A DNA stretch of 64,000 nt from Sorghum bicolor (lineage: Eukaryota; Streptophyta; Magnoliopsida; Poales; Poaceae). The translations under genes were made by a program, and so were the position numbers. Under the pieces are notes generated by a model. The model made no database searches and had not been told where the DNA came from. It saw only the letters and a program-made list of their open reading frames with translations. The stretch covers positions 38,770,565-38,834,564 of the forward strand of contig NC_012879.2 in NCBI RefSeq assembly GCF_000003195.3, in the 5' to 3' direction. Shown in pieces: positions 33,037-45,071 of this stretch. How positions within the stretch are numbered: the first letter of the stretch is position 1; each line of letters starts with the position of its first letter.

Positions 33037-36000
33037 CTAGGGGATTTCTCCCCCTGAACATTGCAAATCCCTAAGTCTTCGCATACCCATTCCTTTGACA
33101 CATTTTTCAAATGAGAAAGTTGGTAGGGACTTAGTGATTAGATCAGCGAGATTGTCGCATGATTTAGTTTTCAAGATATCAATCTCTCCATTTTGTTGTA
33201 ATTCGTGAGGATAGAACAACTTTGGAGAGATGTGTTTGTTGATATTGCCGCATTATCTTCATAGATAATGGGTGGAGCTGTGATAGCTTTAAGACCACAC
33301 GACTGTTGTATGTGGTTGATCATTCTACGAAGCTAAACACATTCACGTGATGCCTCGTATATTGCGACTATTTTAGAATGATTTGTGGACGTTGTTGCCA
33401 AGGTTTGCTTGGATGATGTCCATGATATGGCGGTTCCATTTTGTAAGAATACGAAACCAGTTTGAGATCTACCATTATGGGAGTGTGATTGATATCCAGC
33501 ATCGGTGTATCCTATCATCTCAGAACTTGTTCCTCTTTGGAAGAATAATCTGAGATCCCTTGTGCCATTAACATATCTAATGATCTATTTTACTCCTGTC
33601 CAATGTCTCTTAGTAGGAGCGGCACTGTGCCTTGCTAGCAAATTCACTACGAAAGTGATGTCAGGCCTAGTCCTATTGGCAAGGTACATCAGTGCTCCAA
33701 CGGTACTAAGGTATGGGACATGAGGTCCTAGGATTTCCTACCCCTCATCTTGTGGTCTGAATGGATCAGTGTTTAGTCCTAAAGACCGAATGACCATAGG
33801 GGTTTTGGAAGGATATGCTTTGTCCATATTGAATCTCTCAAATACTTTCTGGACATATGCAAATTGAGGCACAAATATTCTAGTTGAAAGATGCTCAAGC
33901 TGTAGGCCTAAGCAGAATTTGGTTTTACCTAAATCCTTGAACTCAAACTCTAACTTAAGATGTTTGCATGCCTCATCAATATCTTGTTTGTGGCCAATGA
34001 TATTTAAATCGTCAACATACATTGATATGATGCATAATCTCATTTGAGATTTCTTGATGAAGACACATGGGCAATCATCACTGTTAGAGTAGCCCTTCTC
34101 CAGAAGGTACTCACTGAGTCGGTTATACCACATTCTTCCTGACTACTTTAAGCCATAGAGTGATTTCTGTAGCTTTACACAATACATGTTGCGATTTGCA
34201 TTTTGATTCGGTATTGGGATTCCGTCAGGAACCTTCATGTATATGTCCGAATCGAGTGACCCATAGAGATATGCAGTCACTACGTCCATCAACTGCATCG
34301 ATAGACGATTTTGTACGGCTAGAGAGATTAAGTATCGGAATGTTATTCCACCCATGACTAGAGAGTATGTTTCATTGAAGTCAATGTTGGGTCTCTGCGT
34401 GAACCCTTGTGCTACAAGCCTCGCTTTGTATCTCACCACCTCATTTTTCTCGTCTCGCTTTTGGACGAAGACCCACTTGAATCCCATAGGGAATACTTAT
34501 GGAGGTGTAGGTATTACTTGTGAGAATACCTGTCTTTTTGTGAGCGAGGATATTTCTGCTTGGATTGCATCCTTCCATTGGTTCCACTCTGAGCGTGTTT
34601 TGCACTCTACCAAGGTCTTTGGATCTAGATCATTTTCAAGGATTTTGGCAATCATTGTGGAGAAATATGAGTCGACAATTGTAGTCTTTCTATCAAATGA
34701 CTCTCCAGTTTCTGCATAATTGATGGAAATTTCATGGACCCTTTCCGATGCGTCATCATTTCCCAAGATGGTCGCATCAAGGTATTCCGATGTCCCAGCA
34801 TCAGTAATTGAGTGCACTGTTGATATGGGATGTGAAGGTTGAACCTCCACTAGGTGTTTCTCAACATGAGGTTGAGCTGCATTTACTAGGTCGGCAGATT
34901 TGGTCTTCTGTTTCCATTGCTTGCTAGAAGCTGTATCAGTGGAGATAGCCGTACTTCTCCCCCTCTTACTAGGGAGTTGAGTAGTTTTGTTTGCTACCTC
35001 TACTCTTTCCGGTACATTTCTCGCTGGATTATAGGATTTTGTAACACCCTTATAATTAGTAAATGCGTCTGGCACGTTGTTTGCAATGTGTTGCAAATTT
35101 ATGATTTTCTGAACTTGGAGTTCAGACTCTGAAGTACGTGGATCTGAGTTAGATATGTCTAGGGCATCTCAATTGATTTCCAGGTATTGTTTGTGATGTG
35201 GTAAGCCTCCCCCTAATGCTAGAAAATGATCTTCACTAAAGATACAATCAGCGTACTGGGCCGTAGAGAGGTCCCCTGTGGTGGGCTCCAGATATTTTAT
35301 GATCGACAGAGATTTGTATCTCACATAGATCCCCAGTTTTCTATAGGGGCCCATTATTGTACGCTTTGGTGGTGAGATAGGTACGTATGTAGCGCAACCG
35401 AACTTTCACATATGGGAAATGCTTGGGGGATTTCCATGTACTAGTTGCAATGGGGACGTTGCATGGTATGTAGTTGGTCGCAATTGAATCAGTTCAGTAG
35501 CGTGTAAGACTGTATGACCCCAACATGAGGTTGGTAGATTGCAATTCTGCAACAGCGGTCTAGCAATGAGCTTGATTCTCTTGATGAGAGACTTGGCTAA
35601 CCCATTTTGTGTGTGGATATATGGGACAGAATGTTGAACTTGTATTCCTAAGGTCATACAATAGTCATTGAAGGCACGAGAGGAAAATTCAGCAGTGTTA
35701 TCCATCCTAATGGATTTTATTTGATGTTCAAGATCTTGCACTTTGAGTTTGATAACTTGCGCAAAAATTTTGGCAAAAGCATGGTCTCATGTCGATAGCA
35801 AAGACACATGAGACCATCGTTTGGATGCGTCTATTAGAACCATGAAGTACCTGAACAGTCCCGATAAAGGATTTATCGGACCATATATGTCCCCTTGAAT
35901 GCGTTCAAGGAAGTTGAGTGGTTCAACTTTTATTTTGAGGGAAGAGGGCCTCAAAATTAATTTCCCTGTTGCACATGTGGTGCAAGTATAATCTGAAGAT

Positions 36001-36380
36001 TGAGGAAATTTTGCATTGGTTAGCGAGTGACCAACAAAATTGCTAGTAATTTTTCACATCATCTCTATGCCAAGGTGACCAAGGCAATCATGCCATGTTT
36101 GGAATGCATTGACATTCTGAAAAATTACTTTGTATGCAACATGTTGTACGAGTTTTATGTATGAATAGTACAATCTAGACGAAGTTGAGGGAATTCTTTC
36201 GAGAGTATCTCTGCCATATCTGTTGTCCTTTGTAATGAGGAGGAACTCCTTATTATTTTGGTGATGGGTTTCGATATGATACCCATTTTTGCGGATATCT
36301 CTATAACTCAATAAGGTATGAGTTGAATCAGGATACAGGAGTGCATCCTTGATTGTAATCGTTGTACGCATAGGGAGCAT
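33037..36380 (-). pseudogene. Copia pol: GAG-pre-integrase, integrase, reverse transcriptase, RNase H (decayed)
   Basis: Read leftward. GAG-pre-integrase (about 36350-36054) has TLLSYRDIRKNGYHIETHHQ and TWHDCLGHLGIEMM. Integrase (36050-35400) has DNTAEFSSRAFNDYC, but HTQNGLAKSLIKR carries Lys (AAG) where the D-D-35-E glutamate should be. A linker (35096-34497) follows. RT (34487-33738) has GFKWVFVQKRDEKNEVVRYK and the intact YVDDL motif. RNase H has GYTDAGYQSHSHNGRSQTG and DNLADLITKSLPT, ending near 33037. Stops include a TAG after SLYGLK (34140), one after QDEG (33738), one after ASRECV (33333) and frame changes in the integrase. Together with old LTRs this is a dead copy. The order integrase then RT is diagnostic for Ty1/copia. 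Confidence 0.9.
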
Positions 36381-36946
36381 AATAATGGCCGCATCGCCCG
36401 CTCGCCCGGAAGCCGAGGCCACGACCACGTGGAAGATGGCCAAGCTGAGCAGCCGCAACGCCTCCTCCTCCCCCCCTCCCCCAATGACGTTCTCAAGCCG
36501 GAGGAGTGCGTCCCCGAGCCAAAGGCCCATGGGGGATGCTGATCCACGTGCGGCGGAGTCGCAAAGGAGGAGGTGGTGGCGGTGGTGGTGGTGCAGCGAG
36601 CGCATGGTCGACGTAGTACGCCGGCAGCTGAGTTGGTGCCAACATCCATGCCGCGATGGTCGGTGGAGATGGACGGCGTGCAGGCAATTGCTCTATGCCT
36701 AGTGACAGCCATTGGCTCTATGCTCGGGAGACAGCGTCGGTGTCGGGTACTGGATCGGCAACAATAGCTCTATGCCCAGTGACAGCCATTGGCTGGCCAC
36801 CATGGATGGTGGTAGTGGTGGGCAAGGGCCGTCGCCGTGGAACGGGCACCTTGGCTGGGGTGGAGCCAGCAAGGCGAGGACCGGTGCTGGAGTGCCGGTG
36901 GAGCTGGTGACCTCGACGGTGGTGCCGTGGGCGGAGCCGTGGACGA
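36381..36946 (-). other. GC-rich, non-copia-like sequence at the expected end of gag (continues at 52469-52865)
   Basis: The segment is GC-rich (CACCACCACCGCC-type runs, direct repeats of CCAATGGCTGTCACTGGGCA at about 36700 and 36780) while the copia coding part is AT-rich. On the minus strand it reads open into the GAG-pre-integrase start (VVVASASGRAGDAAIIMLP and on), but nothing resembles copia gag or its zinc knuckle. Together with 52469-52865 about 960 bp sits between the 5' LTR and pol. It may be captured or unrelated DNA; origin unknown. Confidence 0.5.
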
Positions 36947-38311
36947 TGTTGACACTTGCTAACACCACTTGAATACCAGGTTGTCATCCCCAGCATGGCA
37001 CTAGAGTGTACTATGGTATTTATACGCACACAGATAAATCCGCAAGCGCACGGATACCGTTGTAGCTTTTACCCAGTTAAAGGTTTTATCGTATCCACAG
37101 GGAAACGGGAGAACTGATCTACGCTCTAACTTAACCTAGGTAGATAGGTAAGTGTAAATAGGAAAGATGGTAGAATTGAATAAGAACAATATTAAGAGTA
37201 AGATAACAATGGGTGATAATATGAGAATGGAGAGTAGAGCAATCTAGTATATGGGCGATGGTAGGAGAATAGAGAGGGTAACTATGGTTTCTCTACATCA
37301 AAGGGTATGTCTATGTCTGGGACGAACCACGTGATAAGAATACACCACAAAGGATGCTTATCCATAGGCTGATAAAACCTACCTGTCCTGCTAACAGGAG
37401 GTGGACTACAGGGGACCAACGTAACTGTCACCTACGTGGCCTACCACACGATCCGGCTAGATAGGGGATATCCGCAAGTAATCTAGGTCTAAGCACCACA
37501 CTTACACCTATACTACAACTTTAACCTATAGGGTCCTATAGATTAAAAGTACTCAAAAGAGTTGTGAACTAGAACATACATGAATAGTAATTGCATAATG
37601 AAATAGAAGTAGATTACCAGAGTCATCCCATGAGCAAGCTTGATTAGAACTTGATCATGGCGAAGTACAACCGGAGGAAGAACCGACAGGCCGTCCTCTC
37701 CTCCAATCCTCCCTCTCTCTCCATCTCGCTACTATCTAGATCTACTCTAGTTTAGACATTAGAGGAGAGCTCTCATCTCCAAACCCTAGCTTTTGCTCTC
37801 TCTATGTAGAGGAAAGGTTATCCTTCGAGGGCACCTCTCAACTCTACAATGAACTTGTTCTCCTCCAGGGGCCAAGGGGTCTGCTTATATAGTCCCCTCA
37901 AGTGAATCTAGGCCGTCGTATCAAACCGACATTGATCGCACGGTTTTCCTTGATCCTTTAGGTCGGTGGAGCATAATCCGCGAGGTTGGTCGTGATTGGT
38001 GGAAAAAAGTGGGCGAGCGCCCTAAGGAGTAGGGCGGGCGCCCTATCCCTGAGCCCGCTCGGCATCCCGTTTGTTCCCGTGGCTTTTGGAGTCTTCTAGA
38101 TGATAGAAAATTGCGCGGCACGTTAATATCTCCATGTAAACCCGACATGTGGGCCTTTCCTCCATATTTCCTGATAACCCCCTGCAGAAATAGACAAACA
38201 CCAAAACACGTGGAATTGTCAGATAAAACCCTAAGTCTGGGTGTTGGTTGTATTTGGATCCTTTTCTTTATTTATTTGATGATTATATTTGGTACTTAAG
38301 GACCGTCAACA
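36947..38311 (-). repeat. 3' LTR of the minus-strand Athila-like element
   Basis: The minus strand begins TGTTGACGGTCCTTAAGTAC at 38311. It contains a pair of GGGCGCCCGCCC-type palindromes (38022-38060) about 130-170 bp upstream of TATA box GACTATATAAGCAGACC (about 37874-37893). The end is GTGTTAGCAAGTGTCAACA at 36947. Confidence 0.88.
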
Positions 38312-39692
38312 ACTCCCCCAAACTTACCTCTTGCTCGTCCCTGAGCAAGGATGGACTCAAGAGTTTCTACAGTGGTTTCATGCCTTAAAAGTACACATGC
38401 GTTGAAGCAAGATCTCATCTCTAAGTTAAAGTAAACTGTTAAGACTTAAAACTTACTCATTTTACCTTTCACCATGGGGCTTGCAACCGTCACTTGTGTC
38501 TCGAGCAGTTAGAAGATAGAACGGTCTAGTCAAGTGTCATGTCTCTTATTCTTGATTAGCTATAGCTCTGGAGTTTTTGTAGATTTTCTAATAAAACTTA
38601 GAGATTCCTTGTATGACTCTCTCAATTCTTTCTTTTGTGGTATTTCTGGATCCTTTCCAAGGCAGTAATGGTATATGCCTTCTCTCAAAGTATGTGGTAT
38701 TTTTGGTATGAGGCATAGTGATATTGCCTTCTCTCTCACCCTACTCTAATAAGGCTTGATATCTGGAGCTCATAGGTGGAAGATAAAGTATACATACTTA
38801 CAAGACATTTATTGCATAGTCAAACCATGGATCCAAAAGAACAAGTCAATAAGTCAAATCAAGATGTGCATGTGTGGCGAATGAATGGTGTATGGTGATG
38901 ATGGTGATAATGGTGAAAACAATGGTGAAAGTCTAATTCTACTTTTGCTCTTTTGAGGAGATACATACCTTTCTTGCACTTGAAGCTTTTTGAGGGAAAT
39001 GAGATGCTCTATATTTTCTTTTTCTTTTCTCTCAGGTGGGTATCTTGTACCTCTAATTCTACTATCCAACACTTGTCCATTTTTACCTCTCGTCTTACTT
39101 TTTCTTTTCTTCGAGGTTACGGGCACTTGCCCCTTTTTATTTCCTCATATTTTTTTATTTTTTTTTCAGAGCACTCACCCTCCTTGAATAATGTAGCAAG
39201 TGGTAGTAACCAAAATATCTCGAGCATTTATTTCACAGGGAATAACAGGGATAGGATAATGTTTTTGGCTATTCTCTCCCGGATAGGAGTAGAATCATTT
39301 TAGGTGAATCTGGAGATGGAAATGAGTGGATGTATGTGGATGCGTACTTCCAGAGTAGAAGTAGCATGTATGAGTGAACGTGCAAGTGAATCTTGATTTT
39401 AACCGCATGACAAGCTCCTACGGGTCTACACAGCTTGACCACACTCAATGCTCATAAGCAGTAAAAAGTAAATGTATGGTTCATAGTCTAATAAGCATGT
39501 ATATATGGCTGTGGTAGGATTTTAAACTCTCATCATACAGGAACTCATTATGCAACATTTTAAAGATTTTCAAAGATAAAATTCTCCAGAATTCTAGCAT
39601 CTCTAGGAACAAAAAAATAGCAGCTCAACCTTCCCATATCGTATCCGTTAACGACTTAGACTTTAGATCAAGTAATCTTCCCACAAGTTCTT
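38312..39692 (-). other. 3' non-coding region of the minus-strand Athila-like element
   Basis: Non-coding. On the minus strand it ends with a purine-rich GTTTGGGGGAGT next to the LTR (polypurine tract). It is the reverse complement counterpart of the 3' regions of the plus element (39693-40614 and 45880-47265), about 80-85% similar by eye, so the two elements are of one family. ORFs here are spurious. Confidence 0.7.
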
Positions 39693-40614
39693 TGTTACTA
39701 CCACTTGCTATATTATCTCAAGAGATGAGTGCTCTAAAAAAAAGAGAAGAAAATAAAAATATAATACGAGGAAATAAAAAGGAGCAAGTGCTCGGAACCT
39801 CGAAAGAAAAGAAAGAGTGAGACGAGAGGTAAAAATGGACAAGTGTCTGACCGTAGAATTAGGGGTGCAAGATACCCACCTGAGAGACAAGAAAAAGAAG
39901 AGCATCTCATTCTCCTCATAAAGTTTCAAAAGCAAGGAAGGTATGTATCCCCTCAAAAGAGCAAAGTAGAATTAGACTTCCACCACCATTGTTTTCACCA
40001 TTGTTATCACCATCATCACCATACACCATTCATTCGCCACACATGCACATCTTGATTTGGCTTATTGATTTGTTTCTTTGGATCCATGGTTTGACTATGC
40101 AATAAATGTCTTGTAAGTATGTATATTTTATCTCCCACCTATGAGCTCCAGATATTAAGCCTTATTAGAGTAGGGTGAGAGAGAAGGCAATGTCACTATG
40201 CCTTATACCACAAATACTACATATCTTGAGAGAAGGCATATACCATCAATGCCTTGGTAACGATCCAAAAATACCACAAAAGAGAGACCTGAGAGAATCA
40301 TACAAGGAATCTCTGAGTTTTATTTGAAAATCTGCAAAAACCCCAGAGTTATAGCTGATCAAGAATAAGAGACATGGCACTTGGCTAGGCTGTTCTATCT
40401 TTTAACCACTCAAGACAGAAGTGACAGTTACAAGTCCCATGGTGAAGGTAAAGTAAGTAAGTTTTAAGTCTTGACAGTTTACTCTAACTCAGAGATGAGA
40501 TCTTATTTAAAAAGCATGTGTACCGTCAATTTTTAAAGATATTGCAACTACTTATGATCCATTGCTGACTCTATCCTTGCTCAGGGACGAGCAAGAGGTA
40601 AGCTTGGGGGAGTT
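39693..40614 (+). repeat. Extra copy of the 3' internal end, left of the 5' LTR
   Basis: It matches 46344-47265 with about three changes. It includes the purine tract AAGCTTGGGGGAGTTTG right before the LTR. It also forms an inverted repeat with 38312-39190 of the host element. Confidence 0.85.
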
Positions 40615-42268
40615 TGTGGACGGTTCTTAAGTATCAAATTTAATTATCAAATAAATAAAGAAAAGGATCCAAATGAAATCAAGATCCAGACATAGGGTTT
40701 TATCTGACAGAATTCCACGAGTTTTGGTGTTTGTCTATTTCTGCAGGGGGTTATCAGGAAATATGGAAGAAAGGCCCACATGTTAGGATTACGTAAAGAT
40801 ATTAACGTGTTGCGCAATTATCTTACATCTAGAAGACTCCAGAAGCCACGAGACCGAAGCGGAGGCGAAACGGGGCCAGACCCTGGGCGGCCGCGCAGTT
40901 GGTCAGGGCGCCCGCCCACCTCCTGAGTCCAATCAGGACTCTGCTTTGCGGGAGATCTCCACCGACCTAAAGGATGAATCTAAACCATACAATCTATGTT
41001 GGTTTGATCCACGGGCCCATATTCACTTGAAGGGACTATAAAACCAGACCCCCTGGCCCCTGGAGGAGAGAGCCTCTCAACCCTAATTCATTGTTCCATC
41101 AAGGGAGAAGAAGCCTCTGATCAAGATTAGAGCCACCACATCAATTAGATATCTAGATTAGCATAGCTACATAGGATTAGAACTAGAAGGAGTCAATCTT
41201 CGATTGGTTTCCGGATCTGTCAAGAGGATTCTTGGTAATTCTCTAATTGTGCTTCTAATTGCTTTCTAATTATCTTTGTTCTTCAATATTATGAATATGA
41301 CTTTGTTCTACTTCAATATATTGCTTATGACTTTGCTCTACTTGCTTATATTCAAGATTATATTGTTCTTAGTTTGTCATAGTTATGTACTTGGCTTAGT
41401 TAGATTGGATCTATATACATGCTTAGGATCGTATAGCGTTTATCCATCGGATCCATGGGTAAATGATAGATATTGTGTAGGCGTGGTGCTTATACCGTAT
41501 TTATCTGCGATTGTACCCAATATGCCAGATCGTGGGGTGGTTCGTGATAGTGACAGCTTCATTGATTCTTATATAGTCCCCCTCTCGTGTATTGGGCTGG
41601 CAGAGCAACATTATTATAGGGGAGTGATTGCTATGTTTCTCATATTCCTTGCTAATATCACTATGCATGGGCGTAGTCTTGTCTCGCAATGATTGCTAAG
41701 TATGCTTGCACTAACTATGATATGCTAGACTATATAGTTGAGAATAACTTAGGGAATATTCTTGTAGTTCGTTCTAATACCATGCTAATGACTTTCTAGA
41801 GTATCTAATTGAGGTGCTTATCATATTTATTATGTGGCTAGATCAGATTAGTTATCCTTGTCACTATTATTATTTCATATATCTTTTATGTGACACTTAT
41901 CCCTGTATGAAGAGTTAGATATAATGTTCTCAATTATACATGCAATGATAGATGCTCAATCTCATATTCTATTCTGTAATCATTAGTGATGATTGCTAAT
42001 CCCTTCCCAGTGGTAAAAATATAAATAACGATACCTGGAATACTTCCCGGTTAAAATGCTGCATCGGTATTAATCTGTGCGCTTGCAGATCCAATTCATT
42101 ATTTATTTAGAAGAGCAATTGCATATTTCAATACCGCGTCTCTTATATCATGCTGGGGATGACAACTTGGCTTAAGTGGTGTGAGGGATAGGTTTGGCAT
42201 TTTTGGCACCGTTACTAGATTTAGAGAACTTAGTCTACTTTTGGTAATGATGTTAAGAATACCCAACA
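40615..42268 (+). repeat. 5' LTR of the innermost Athila-like element
   Basis: 1654 bp. Paired GC palindromes GGGCGGCCGC and GGGCGCCCGCCC (40886-40918) lie upstream of TATA box GGGACTATAAAACCAGACC (about 41032-41050). About ten point differences to the copy at 47266-48919. An apparent 138-codon frame (41276-41692) has no ATG start and is conserved only because both LTRs are nearly identical. Confidence 0.9.
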
Positions 42269-42294
42269 AGCATTTTTGGCGCCATTGCCGGGGA
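42269..42294 (+). promoter_or_regulatory. Primer binding site, tRNA-Asp type
   Basis: Eight bases after the LTR comes TGGCGCCATTGCCGGGGA. The minus element has the matching TGGCGCCGTTGCCGGGGA. From general knowledge this complements the 3' end of plant tRNA-Asp and is usual in Athila-type elements; the plus element differs at one base. Confidence 0.7.
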
Positions 42295-42581
42295 AGGTTG
42301 ATTACTAATCAGGAATGGAATAAAAGATTTTGAGTTATCATTCGCATCACTAATATGATTGAGCTTATCTATTCTCTCATACAATTTTACCCCGATATTT
42401 TTCTATTTTATCTTATGCAGGGGAATGTATGAATAGAAGACATCTTCCAGGAAATTTTGTTGACAATCCTGAAGCATTATTCAAGAAGACGAGAGCCAAG
42501 CTAAAGAAATCATCAACACTTTAGCAGGAAGCTTCATCCAATCAAGAAGATCACCGGAACTTGTCCTCAGAGTTCGAAGCC

Positions 42582-45071
42582 ATGGCGAACAAATCAATCC
42601 GCGAGTTCTCAGCTCCCACTACGGACAACATCCGCACTGGACCTGCTGCAGAGATCGATGGCAACTTTGAGCTCAAGCCTGGACTTATCAACATGGTGCA
42701 ATCCAACCAGTTCTGTGGGAAGGCACACGAAGACGCTAGTGCTCATTTACAACACTTCCTGGAGATTTGCAACACATTCACCATAGCAGGAGTTTCCAAA
42801 GACGCTATACTACTTCGCCTCTTCCCATTCTCACTGTTAGGAAGAGCGAAGCAGTGGTTCTACGCTACAAAGGAGAAGAATACTACGTGGGCACTCTGCT
42901 CAACAAACTTCCTGGCTAAGTTCTTTCCCATGGGCAAGACCAATGCTCTCCGTGGGAAGATTACAAGTTTTCAGCAACAAAATGATGAATCTGTTCCAGA
43001 AGTATGAGAGCGCTTTCAAGACTACATCCTAGAATGTCCCCATCATGGAATGGAGAGTTGGCTACTGATGCAGACATTCTATCATGGGCTCCGCAACAGT
43101 GCCCGAGAGACCATGGATGCTGCAGCTGGAGGAGCATTCTTATCACTTACTATACCACAAGCCACAGCTCTTGTGGAGAAGATGGCGTCCAACCAAAGCT
43201 GGAATGAAGAGAGGACCCAGACACGCAAGAGAGGTGGAGGTATGCATCAGCTGAAAGAGGTAGACATGCTGTCTGCAAAGCTAGACCTGCTCATGAAGAA
43301 GCTCGACGATAGAGCTGGAGACAAGAAAGAAGTTATGCACATCTACGACTCTCACATGACTTGTGAGGAGTGTGGAGACACTGGACACTCAGGCAACCAC
43401 TGCCTTGAGATACTTGAGGATGTGAACTACATCAACAACAACAACAACTACTACAACCGTCCTCAACAAAATCAAGGTTGGAATCAACAGAGGCCTAACT
43501 ACTCAGGTAATTATCAAGGTAACAATTCTTACAACAATAATAATAATTTTCCACCTTTGAGAGAGTTAGTGTCTAATCAAGGAAAGCTAATGGATAACCT
43601 ATCTAAGAAATTGGCATCAAATGATAGAATGCTAGAAAATATAAATAATAGAATGGATAATTTTTCTACTGCCATCAAGAATCAAATTAGCTTTAATAAA
43701 ATGATTGAATCTCAGTTAAATCAAATAGCTGCTGCTGTTCCTACTACTAACCCCGGTATACCATCACAACCGGAAGAATTAGAATCTGCAAATCTTGTAG
43801 ACATGTTTGATGCAGGTAATTGGAGTAACCCCATCACTGAATTTTCTACTGACCGTCTGTCGGTCAAGAGAGGCGATCCAGGACGCCCCGTCATCCCGAT
43901 CTCCATCGGCATGGTGGACTTCCCAGAAGCACTCTGCGACTTTGGCTCCAGTGTCAACATTATACCCAGGGTACTCTATGAAAAATTCTTTACATATCCT
44001 TTATTAGAAACAACCATGTGTTTGCAGTTTGCAGATCAGACGATAACTTTTCCAAAAGGAATAGTGAGGAACCTTTGTGTCCGAGTTGGTACTTTATATG
44101 CCCCAGCAGACTTCGTAGTGGTTGAGACCGGAAATGATGAGAGAGCACCTATCATCCTAGGAAGGCCATTTTTGAACACCACGGGAGCTATCATCTACGC
44201 TAGTGCTGCCAAGATCAGTTTCTACGTCAAAGGGAAGAAGGAGACATTTTTCTTCAAGAACAAGACTACACAAATTCCAGATCAATCCAGACGTGAATCA
44301 GGAAAGAGGACCAACAGGAGGAACAGGAACAAGCAAGTGTGGACCGAGTCAGCTAAGATGGTCACTGTAGTCCATGGAGGCCAAGATCACCAACTTAAGT
44401 CACTGTTTTTGACCAAGAAGGACGACCCAGGAATGCCAAGCATCTACTGCTCCATAAATGGATATAACTTCTACAAGACGATTTGCGACACCGGATCGGG
44501 CGTCAACATAATGGCCGCAGTCACTTATCGGCTCTTGTTCGGGACCATGCCACTAAGACCAACATACATTCATCTCCAGATGGCAGATCAGACATTTCGA
44601 GAAGTTCAAGGAATAGTATCTGATGTCCCAGTCAAAATAGACGATCACCTTGTCTACACAGACTTTCAAGTTGTTGACATAGGAGAAGACGAGTATGATC
44701 CACCCATCATCCTTGGAAGACCGTTCCTCAGCACCGTTAAAGCAATTATCTACATTGGAACCGGAGAAGTCCATATGCACTTCCCCTCAGAGAAGGTACG
44801 CCGTTATTTTACTGACCCTAACTATATCATTGAAGAATCTAAGCAGGTCAGAAAGAGACGCAACCGCAACCAGAGGAGGCAGATCATCAAGGACGGATGG
44901 GCAGACTATGAAGGAGAAGTTGTAAGGTCAGAAGACGTAGAGTTTAAACAGAATTATCCAGAGGAGATTGAAGCACCGAGTCAGGTATGGAAAATGAAGA
45001 TAACTATACATGAAGAGGAGGCGCTACCGGAAGTACCGACTTCGCCACCCAACGAACCTCAGGACGATTAA
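42582..45071 (+). pseudogene. Gag with zinc knuckle and two tandem retropepsin-like domains (one stop codon)
   Basis: One frame from ATG 42582 to 45071, interrupted only by TGA at 43005-43007 in place of an expected Trp (EV-stop-ERFQDYI). Gag core: LFPFSLLGRAKQWFYATKEK. Zinc knuckle CEECGDTGHSGNHC (CX2CX4HX4C, about 43371-43412). An asparagine-rich stretch follows. First protease-like domain: EALCDFGSSVNIIP (Asp codon 43938-43940) with IILGRPFLNTTGA. Second: TICDTGSGVNIMA (Asp codon 44487-44489) with IILGRPFLSTVKA. Their active-site Asp residues are 183 codons apart. Athila proteases normally occur once. The first has Phe and the second the canonical Thr after Asp. A basic tail follows (RKRRNRNQRRQ). 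No pol follows; the stop at 45071 looks natural. Confidence 0.85.

Noticed and set aside
41276..41692. 138-codon frame in the LTR, identical at 47927-48343
   Set aside because: No ATG at the start; conserved only because the two LTRs are nearly identical; hydrophobic low-complexity translation.
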